This document shows positions 62,952-64,000 of a DNA stretch of 64,000 bases, in pieces (the first letter of the stretch is position 1; the number at the start of each line of letters is the position of its first letter). The stretch spans positions 2,046,001 to 2,110,000 of the forward strand of contig JAFBJZ010000112.1 of the NCBI GenBank assembly GCA_016785225.1, written 5' to 3'. Below the pieces are notes generated by a model. That model did not search any database and was not told the DNA's origin. It saw nothing but the letters and a program-made list of their open reading frames with translations. The translations under genes and the position numbers were made by a program. Source of the DNA: Psettodes erumei (lineage: Eukaryota; Chordata; Actinopteri; Pleuronectiformes; Psettodidae).

Positions 62952-64000
62952 CCTAACTAGCTGCCAAACAAATATCCTTCCTTATTTGCTTGGATTCTCA
63001 ATAAAAAAAAGATATTGTTTGTATAAGTCTGATTATTTACTTTTGTTTTTCATCAGATTACATAAATCTGCCCCTGTGTTCCTGAAGTAGCCCACACTGT
63101 CATTTAAGCTTTATCAACTGAGTGTCTGCATCACCTATAGAGGGAAGAATAAGCAGACATGAGTACATAACAGTTTAGTGCTGTCCATCATTCTGTATAA
63201 GGTGCAGTAACTACAACTACCTGGTCCTACTTTGGCGGGTTTTGTCATTTCTGCGCACTGTGTAACTTCTATACGGTACTAATTTGGTCCAGCTCCGCGG
63301 CTACCAAACTCCGTTTAAACCGGTGGAGGTAAAGTAAATCTAACAGTGAGCAAGGAAACACGAGTCACCAAATGATAATAAAGAGCTGAGCACGGTGGTG
63401 AGGACCAACTTTTGTCTTCGGCGTGTTTTTCCACACACTAGCATGGACTTAAGTGAAGGAACTTTTAACTTTTATCATTTGTTAACTTCTCATGTGTACG
63501 TGTTTCCGCCTCCAGAACACTCGGTGGGGGCGGTAACGAGCAGTGCAACCGAGGTTTTAAAAAGTTTAAATTTTCTTTAAACCGAGCCTTAACCTGTGGA
63601 TCATAACCTGCCGAATTTAACATATAACTATCCTCATTCAAAGTAAGATTGGGCGATGCTCTAGAATCGACGTCCTTTTACCGAGCAGCGAGACAACCTT
63701 AAACTGGAATACTCTAGGCGAGGTCTGGTTGCGCTCTCTCTGTCGGAGCTATGCTGTCGGTTGGTGACGGGCGAGGAATAGACCGTGGAGATGTGGAGAT
63801 TCGTCCCTTACCTGTGACATTTGCGGTCTGAGGTTGATTTCCTTCAGGTTGATGGACTGGGGTCTGAGGTTGTTGAGCAGATGGCAAAGGAGGACTCCAT
63901 CCCGGAGGGTTTGGGCCAAATGAAATACCTGTGCAGACTCCCATGTCACCCGGTGGTTCGCTGGAAGCACCTTGCAGTTTATTAACCACAGCGCGCATTG
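1091..64000 (-). CDS. vav3: vav3, Rho/Rac guanine nucleotide exchange factor (exons 1-25, incomplete at both ends)
   Basis: Discontinuous CDS of 25 exons, listed separately. Vav proteins are cytoplasmic exchange factors for Rac/Rho GTPases that are switched on by tyrosine phosphorylation below receptor and Src/Syk-type kinases. The domain order seen is CH (about residues 1-119), acidic region (130-180), DH (195-390), PH (395-503), C1 (517-565), SH3N (583-648) and SH2 (660-755). Choice of vav3 over vav1/vav2 rests on paralogue-specific stretches such as NEVKRDNETLREI, CSKRAN and GDNYEMKE. Residue numbers assume five codons before the first visible one, which places the acidic tyrosines at 141, 160 and 173, as in human VAV3. 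The C-terminal SH3 (about 65 residues) is beyond base 1; human VAV3 is 847 residues, so the fish protein should be of similar size. I cannot tell whether this is teleost vav3a or vav3b. Confidence 0.97.
1221..1747 (-). other. intron 24
   Basis: 527 nt; the 3' end carries a (TG)10 in transcript sense (plus strand 1237-1257) about 16 nt before the exon 25 acceptor. Confidence 0.85.
1237..1257. repeat. (CA)10 microsatellite before exon 25
   Basis: Pure CA run; reads as TG repeat just upstream of the acceptor. Confidence 0.95.
1748..1835 (-). CDS. vav3: vav3 exon 24: SH2 domain
   Basis: 88 nt, residues 699-728. YNNDVKHIKILTRESCFYIA then ENKKFRSIL. Acceptor TCACAG|G, donor TTA|GTGAGT. The HIKI strand contributes the conserved SH2 His. 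Confidence 0.96.
1836..3865 (-). other. intron 23
   Basis: 2.0 kb. Holds the first copy of a dispersed repeat (2325-2600, possibly from 2150). No exon recognised. Confidence 0.8.
2325..2600 (+). repeat. dispersed repeat copy 1
   Basis: Same order of blocks as 22451-23104 but without its internal insertion. ACATGCA-type words at 2152 and, inverted, near 2590 may be terminal inverted repeats of a longer element covering about 2150-2600. Confidence 0.75.
3866..3982 (-). CDS. vav3: vav3 exon 23: SH2 domain with phosphotyrosine-binding Arg
   Basis: 117 nt, residues 660-699. FAGPMERLQAEAELINRV then NSTYLVRHR. Arg685 of the FLVR-type motif binds phosphotyrosine and is intact. The SH2 recruits Vav to phosphorylated receptors and adaptors. 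Acceptor AATAG|G, donor AAA|GTAAGT. Confidence 0.98.
4186..4220 (-). CDS. vav3: vav3 exon 22: SH3N-SH2 linker
   Basis: 35 nt, residues 649-660: VPKPVDYSSQP and the first two bases of Trp660. Same small exon as in human VAV3, with Ser in place of human Cys. Acceptor CTACAG|GTC, donor TTG|GTATGT. Confidence 0.93.
4521..4586 (-). CDS. vav3: vav3 exon 21: end of N-terminal SH3
   Basis: 22 codons, residues 627-648. GKILSTKEVGFFPSDAVKPC then PC. GFFPSDAVKPCPC is the closing strand of Vav SH3N. Acceptor TTTCAG|GGC, donor TGC|GTAAGC. Confidence 0.97.
5364..5398. repeat. 35 nt near-perfect inverted repeat
   Basis: Arms of 17 nt around a single A; 16 of 17 positions pair and the other is G/T. Each arm contains an ATTAGCAT-like, POU/homeodomain-type word. 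Confidence 0.8.
5471..5508. repeat. (GT)n microsatellite
   Basis: GT run with one AT interruption. Confidence 0.95.
6027..6047. repeat. (CA)n microsatellite
   Basis: Pure AC run of about 21 nt. Confidence 0.93.
6418..6548 (-). CDS. vav3: vav3 exon 20: N-terminal SH3 domain
   Basis: 131 nt, residues 582-626. LPKMLVIRNYFGVPNPTCG then TGDIIELICADLHSPWWQ; the ALxxQTGDxIEL and WW motifs are SH3 hallmarks. Acceptor TTGCAG|GT. The donor CAG|GTCAGG has C at +3, like exon 5. Confidence 0.96.
6549..8321 (-). other. intron 19
   Basis: 1.8 kb; a short CA run at 7620-7635. No element recognised. Confidence 0.8.
8322..8340 (-). CDS. vav3: vav3 exon 19: 19 nt microexon, C1-SH3N linker
   Basis: GKDRDP plus the first base of Gly582. 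Acceptor TTTTTTTCAG|GGC has a very strong poly-T tract; donor CCAG|GTGAGG. The DPG ending matches the human linker just before LPKM, but the human linker is about 16 residues longer. Confidence 0.82.
8341..9236 (-). other. intron 18
   Basis: 896 nt; contains ACACAC at 8518-8532. No further linker exon recognised, though a small one could escape notice. Confidence 0.7.
9237..9259 (-). CDS. vav3: vav3 exon 18: 23 nt microexon, C1-SH3N linker
   Basis: Completes the split codon (G|AT, Asp569) and adds PGSFRTQ, residues 569-576. Acceptor TTTCAG|AT preceded by a pyrimidine stretch; donor CAG|GTGAGC is strong. The linker is poorly conserved, so the call rests on splice sites and phase (1 in, 0 out). 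Confidence 0.78.
9260..11099 (-). other. intron 17
   Basis: 1.8 kb. (CA)n at 9634-9659 and a short CA run at 10449-10466. Nothing else recognised. Confidence 0.8.
9634..9659. repeat. (CA)n microsatellite
   Basis: Pure AC run of 26 nt. Confidence 0.95.
11100..11191 (-). CDS. vav3: vav3 exon 17: second half of C1 zinc finger
   Basis: 92 nt, residues 538-569. GVFNQGYLCSKCGLGAHKEC gives ligands Cys547, Cys550, His555 and Cys558; the last is Cys565 of LGRFGCC by family spacing, with an extra Cys564 next to it. Human has FYQGY where this has FNQGY. Acceptor CTACAG|G, donor ACAG|GTAACA, ending in phase 1. Confidence 0.96.
11192..12694 (-). other. intron 16
   Basis: 1.5 kb; no element recognised. 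Overlapping minus-strand ORFs at 12152-12604 show no domain and are not called. Confidence 0.75.
12695..12796 (-). CDS. vav3: vav3 exon 16: first half of C1 zinc finger
   Basis: 102 nt, residues 504-538. FHEFRMHTFDRITSCNSCHM supplies zinc ligands His517, Cys530 and Cys533 with the standard H-x12-C-x2-C spacing. Vav C1 is an atypical C1 that does not respond to diacylglycerol and packs against DH-PH. Acceptor TTTAG|A, donor TGAG|GTAAAA. Confidence 0.97.
12797..16804 (-). other. intron 15
   Basis: 4.0 kb. Holds a poly-A run at 13447-13459 and a 171-codon plus-strand ORF at 13572-14087 with no recognisable domain. No exon or element recognised. Confidence 0.75.
16805..16914 (-). CDS. vav3: vav3 exon 15: end of PH domain
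   Basis: 36 codons plus AT, residues 468-504. WSYGFYLTHNQGQSGFEFFF then KTKELKKKWLEQFGMA. The invariant PH Trp is in KKWLEQF. Acceptor TTGCAG|TGG, donor AT|GTGAGT; the split codon becomes Ile with exon 16. Confidence 0.98.
19228..19680 (+). repeat. interspersed repeat (common fish type)
   Basis: Head ttcaccaaggaggttttgtt, then ggattgagctaaaactaatg, tttggatcca-type middle (ctggatccagg) and tail tggtggaggtctgtgctctt. This is the order of a repeat very frequent in fish genomes. An ORF inside (19246-19470) is part of it and not a gene. Family name not asserted. Confidence 0.6.
20184..20201. repeat. (TG)9 microsatellite next to the exon 14 donor
   Basis: Plus-strand TG run; in the vav3 transcript it is a CA run beginning 9 nt after the exon 14 boundary. 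Confidence 0.93.
20211..20343 (-). CDS. vav3: vav3 exon 14: PH domain
   Basis: 1 nt plus 44 codons, residues 423-467. HIFLFDAAVIVCKRRGDNYE then MKEVIDLHLFKVTNNP. Acceptor CCACAG|G; donor AAG|GTGTGC, a weak site followed in the transcript by (CA)9 within ten bases. Confidence 0.98.
20344..20952 (-). other. intron 13
   Basis: 609 nt; no element recognised. Confidence 0.8.
20953..21038 (-). CDS. vav3: vav3 exon 13: start of PH domain
   Basis: 28 codons plus AG, residues 395-423. NQSLSDYGRPKGDGEVRV then DKRAKQDR. GRPKGDGE is the first PH strand. Acceptor CTGCAG|AAT, donor GACAG|GTGAGG. Confidence 0.94.
21128..21214 (-). CDS. vav3: vav3 exon 12: end of DH domain
   Basis: 29 codons, residues 366-394. 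DLAQYVNEVKRDNETLREI is nearly identical to human VAV3 and distinguishes it from vav1/vav2. Acceptor TTACAG|GAC, donor CTG|GTAAGC. The intron to exon 13 is only 89 nt. Confidence 0.98.
21215..21977 (-). other. intron 11
   Basis: 763 nt; a 113-codon plus-strand ORF inside it shows no domain or bias and is not called. Nothing else seen. Confidence 0.75.
21978..22046 (-). CDS. vav3: vav3 exon 11: DH domain
   Basis: 23 codons, residues 343-365: ELVKHTHDATDKANLRKAL then DAMK. Acceptor AATAG|GAG, donor AAG|GTACAT, phase 0. Confidence 0.96.
22597..22999. mobile_element. hAT-like non-autonomous element inside the dispersed repeat
   Basis: Left end reads (aa)GGGTTTCCCATAC then gtggcggcccaccaca; right end reads AAGGAAACACTG. 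These match the CAGGGTTTCCC...GGAAACNCTG ends I associate with a fish hAT family. Flanks GTCTAAAG and GTCCAAGT agree at 5 of 8 positions, a worn target duplication. Contains a C-run and (CA)22 at 22886-22941. No transposase. Confidence 0.65.
22886..22941. repeat. C-run plus (CA)n microsatellite
   Basis: Twelve C followed by a CA run of about 45 nt. Confidence 0.96.
23449..23483. repeat. (CA)n microsatellite
   Basis: CA/AC run with one AA interruption. Confidence 0.95.
25603..25638. repeat. (GT)n microsatellite
   Basis: GT run with two T interruptions on the plus strand, near the donor of exon 10. Confidence 0.95.
25683..25778 (-). CDS. vav3: vav3 exon 10: DH domain core
   Basis: 32 codons, residues 311-342. 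ECSKRANYGKFTLRDLLVVP then MQRVLKYHLLLQ, the conserved CR3 helix of Dbl-family exchange factors that forms the GTPase-binding face. Acceptor GTGCAG|GAA, donor CAG|GTAGAG. In the transcript a (CA)n tract (plus-strand GT at 25603-25638) follows about 45 nt into the intron. Confidence 0.98.
25978..26077 (-). CDS. vav3: vav3 exon 9: DH domain
   Basis: 1 nt plus 33 codons, residues 277-310. LLIYGKYCSHVETAI and SKDREDVRMKLE. Acceptor TTCCAG|G, donor GAG|GTAAAA. Followed by a 199 nt intron. Confidence 0.97.
26078..26610 (-). other. intron 8
   Basis: 533 nt. Includes a fragment at about 26309-26470 with an (AAT)n start and the phrase gtagagcacttttcaaaa, which resembles a common fish interspersed repeat. 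Confidence 0.7.
26309..26470 (+). repeat. interspersed repeat fragment
   Basis: ATAATAATAATATT followed by TTTGTAGAGCACTTTTCAAA and an A-rich tract. This order is typical of a frequent teleost repeat; the family was not determined. Ends are approximate. Confidence 0.4.
26611..26714 (-). CDS. vav3: vav3 exon 8: DH domain
   Basis: 34 codons plus AG, residues 243-277. DLVKVHKCLLLEIQDSV then QNLYQIFITFKER. Acceptor TTTCAG|GAC; donor GAGAG|GTGCAT is weak at +4/+5. The Arg codon is completed by G of exon 9. Confidence 0.95.
26715..27225 (-). other. intron 7
   Basis: 511 nt; nothing recognised besides splice signals. Confidence 0.8.
27226..27294 (-). CDS. vav3: vav3 exon 7: DH domain
   Basis: 23 codons, residues 220-242: starts HFMTPL, ends VFVNIP. 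Acceptor TTGCAG|CAC, donor CCG|GTAAGT, phase 0. After PL, human has KR where this protein has VM, and the following seven residues also differ more than in neighbouring exons. Confidence 0.93.
27295..28845 (-). other. intron 6
   Basis: 1551 nt. Contains a short (GA)n at 27300-27315 beside exon 7 and a decayed tRNA-related SINE-like fragment at 28415-28560. Otherwise nothing recognised. Confidence 0.8.
28415..28560 (+). repeat. degenerate SINE-like fragment
   Basis: Phrases ggcaggacggtggca, gtgtgcatgttctcc and catgcaggtgaggttgact follow, in order and spacing, a very common fish repeat with a tRNA-like head. The tRNA box B is not intact. Assigned from memory of the family, not from a search. 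Confidence 0.55.
28846..28947 (-). CDS. vav3: vav3 exon 6: start of DH domain
   Basis: 34 codons, residues 186-219, phase 0 at both ends. DIRSCCLTEIKQTEEKYTETL is the first conserved helix (CR1) of the Vav DH domain. The Glu pair in TEEKY is where the GTPase switch I is contacted in the family. Acceptor TGTAG|GCC lies directly after (TG)n; donor AAG|GTATGA. The first seven residues (AFHKQAE) differ from human. Confidence 0.96.
28948..29806 (-). other. intron 5
   Basis: 859 nt. Its 3' end is a long (TG)n in transcript sense that runs directly into the acceptor of exon 6. The middle (29170-29350) carries a short direct repeat (tatcacaggcc twice) and may be interspersed-repeat debris, but I cannot name it. 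Confidence 0.75.
28950..28986. repeat. (CA)18 microsatellite at the exon 6 acceptor
   Basis: Pure AC/CA run on the plus strand, (TG)n in the vav3 transcript. It replaces the usual polypyrimidine tract just before TAG|GCC of exon 6. Confidence 0.97.
29807..29915 (-). CDS. vav3: vav3 exon 5: acidic region with Tyr160 and Tyr173
   Basis: 109 nt, residues 149-185. Key motifs are DEEDLYDCVYDDE (Tyr160, Tyr164) and GGEIYEDLM (Tyr173, equivalent to the main inhibitory tyrosine of Vav1, Tyr174). The exon ends in a Pro triplet. Acceptor TGCAG|CGAG is standard. The donor CCG|GTCAGT has C at +3, which is unusual, but phase with exon 6 is correct and I see no better donor nearby. Confidence 0.93.
29916..30742 (-). 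other. intron 4
   Basis: 827 nt. No exon, microsatellite or recognisable element seen. Confidence 0.8.
30743..30808 (-). CDS. vav3: vav3 exon 4: acidic region with Tyr141
   Basis: 66 nt, phases 2 and 2, residues 127-149. Reads PFPTEESVEDEDIYNHLKEL. Tyr141 in DEDIY is one of the three tyrosines whose phosphorylation releases autoinhibition in Vav proteins. Acceptor GAAG|GCC, donor AGA|GTATGT. Confidence 0.95.
30987..31045 (-). CDS. vav3: vav3 exon 3: end of CH domain
   Basis: 19 codons plus 2 nt, residues 108-127: VMDTLSKLSHTVIAQQTGI, with the next Arg split AG|G. Acceptor is TTGCAG|GTT, donor CAG|GTATG. Corresponds to the human VIETLSRLS segment. Only 178 nt of intron separates it from exon 4. 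Confidence 0.95.
32600..32708 (+). repeat. interspersed repeat fragment
   Basis: aagcacttttgtatt, tttttcaaacccagaagct and tgtccatttttaacagtctatg-type end resemble a common fish repeat tail. Ends approximate. Confidence 0.45.
33389..33430. repeat. (GT)n microsatellite
   Basis: GT run of about 36 nt, then one AT and more GT. Confidence 0.96.
36042..36206. repeat. (GATA)n array, about 165 bp
   Basis: GATA tetranucleotide repeat with scattered GACA units. Produces spurious long ORFs rich in YLSI on the minus strand. Confidence 0.98.
38305..39174. mobile_element. nested hAT-like element, 870 bp, no transposase
   Basis: Left end CAGTGGCGGAGCTAGA and the reverse complement of the right end (AAGAGGCAGACCTAGA) agree at 12 of 16 positions. 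Both ends carry ggggtggc-type subterminal words. Flanks TTAATAAC and TTTACAAT agree at 5 of 8. The sequence is absent from sister copies at 54 kb and 59 kb, which supports insertion. An ORF at 38330-38611 has no transposase features. Confidence 0.65.
39418..39958. mobile_element. hAT-like non-autonomous element, 541 bp
   Basis: Ends TAGTGGTGGGCG and, inverted, TAGTGGTGTGCG. Flanked on both sides by the identical 8 bp GTTCCTAG (39410-39417 and 39959-39966), the duplication length of hAT transposons. Interior has repeated tatcgat/gtatcgg words near both ends. No transposase. Confidence 0.88.
41517..41544. repeat. (CA)14 microsatellite
   Basis: Pure CA run. Confidence 0.96.
42725..43040 (+). 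repeat. interspersed repeat (common fish type)
   Basis: Contains aatatctcaaaatctattgg acagattgcc, later gcgtttagctcacagc and tgtagactctcagtc, in the order found in a widespread teleost repeat. Recognised by phrase, not by search. Confidence 0.55.
44123..44150. repeat. (TG)14 microsatellite
   Basis: Pure TG run. Confidence 0.96.
51608..51724 (-). CDS. vav3: vav3 exon 2: CH domain, second part
   Basis: 39 codons, residues 69-107, from FLCLKNIRTF to FDVRDFGK. Acceptor is CACAG|TTC and donor AAG|GTAAGG, phase 0 at both ends. FDLFDVRDFGKV is the conserved end of the Vav CH core. Confidence 0.97.
54191..54588 (+). repeat. interspersed repeat family, copy B
   Basis: Starts CAGGAACTAC and ends AGTTCCTG, so the ends are inverted. 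Shares ggccccctaaatg, ggtggttacctcaca, ggtgacgacaac and cgctcagaatt with copies A and C. About 400 bp, uninterrupted, so probably close to full length. Confidence 0.75.
58058..58077. repeat. (CA)10 microsatellite
   Basis: Pure AC run. Confidence 0.95.
59130..59572 (+). repeat. interspersed repeat family, copy C
   Basis: Shares gtcccctaaagtgag, ggtggttacctcacg, aggaggtgacgacaac, catctcagctccctgttga and the end gggactagttcctg with copies A and B. Left end is approximate. Confidence 0.72.
62918..62954. repeat. (TATC)n microsatellite
   Basis: TATC repeat, nine units, ending in diverged units (acctaac). Confidence 0.95.
63812..64000 (-). CDS. vav3: vav3 exon 1 (partial): CH domain, first part
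   Basis: 63 codons visible, residues about 6-68, starting QCALWLINCKVLP and ending RPQMSQ. The exon runs off the window edge, so the start ATG and 5' UTR are not seen. An ATG at 63998 is out of frame with the CH reading frame and is not the start. Donor is CAG|GTAAGG, phase 0. The CH domain of Vav folds back on the acidic and DH-C1 core and holds the enzyme inactive. NHRVTW and TLRDGVLLC are family-typical. Confidence 0.95.

Larger units (their letters stand above)
51725..63811 (-). other. intron 1 (12.1 kb)
   Basis: No coding exon recognised. It contains two copies of a repeat family with CAGGAACT-type ends (54191-54588 and about 59130-59572), a (CA)n at 58058, a (TATC)n at 62918 and an AT-rich block with several TAATTA-like cores at 54826-54892. 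First introns are a usual place for enhancers, but I see no motif arrangement that proves one. Confidence 0.85.

Noticed and set aside
63998..63998. ATG at 63998 as vav3 start
   Set aside because: It is out of frame with the CH domain; the in-frame codons continue to the window edge and match the family N-terminus.

Overview
The window is vertebrate nuclear DNA from a ray-finned fish, probably a percomorph. It is one gene, read on the minus strand and split into many small exons. The gene is vav3, a Rho-family guanine nucleotide exchange factor. I rebuilt 25 exons by reading translated segments against what I know of the Vav family and checking AG/GT borders and codon phase at every junction. 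They run from the CH domain (exon 1, at the right edge) to the end of the SH2 domain (exon 25, near the left edge). The joined exons give 766 codons plus one base with no frame break. About five codons are missing before the first visible one (beyond base 64000). The C-terminal SH3 exons lie beyond base 1. The fish origin is inferred from the compact gene (tens of kilobases), dense (CA)n, and repeat phrases I associate with teleost genomes.

Layout in transcription order, right to left. Exon 1 (CH domain) is at 63812-64000, followed by a 12.1 kb intron 1. Exon 2 (CH) is at 51608-51724, followed by a 20.6 kb intron 2. Exons 3-5 (end of CH and acidic region with three regulatory tyrosines) lie at 29807-31045. 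Exons 6-12 (DH domain) lie at 21128-28947. Exons 13-15 (PH) lie at 16805-21038. Exons 16-17 (C1 zinc finger) lie at 11100-12796. Two microexons of 23 and 19 nt (linker) lie at 9237-9259 and 8322-8340. Exons 20-21 (SH3N) are at 6418-6548 and 4521-4586. Exon 22 is a linker ending in the first SH2 residue, and exons 23-25 carry SH2, at 1091-4220.

I found no second gene, tRNA, rRNA, CRISPR or bacterial-type operon. The rest is intron with microsatellites, a 165 bp GATA array and several decayed mobile elements. The clearest is a 541 bp hAT-like non-autonomous element with a perfect 8 bp target duplication, sitting inside an older repeat that appears three times in introns 1 and 2. Points worth a second look are the paired microexons that only keep frame together, dinucleotide repeats lying directly against splice sites of exons 6 and 14, two donors with C at +3, and a 35 nt near-perfect palindrome in intron 20. 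I see no sign of an undescribed system. The window is best read as a well-preserved signalling gene.
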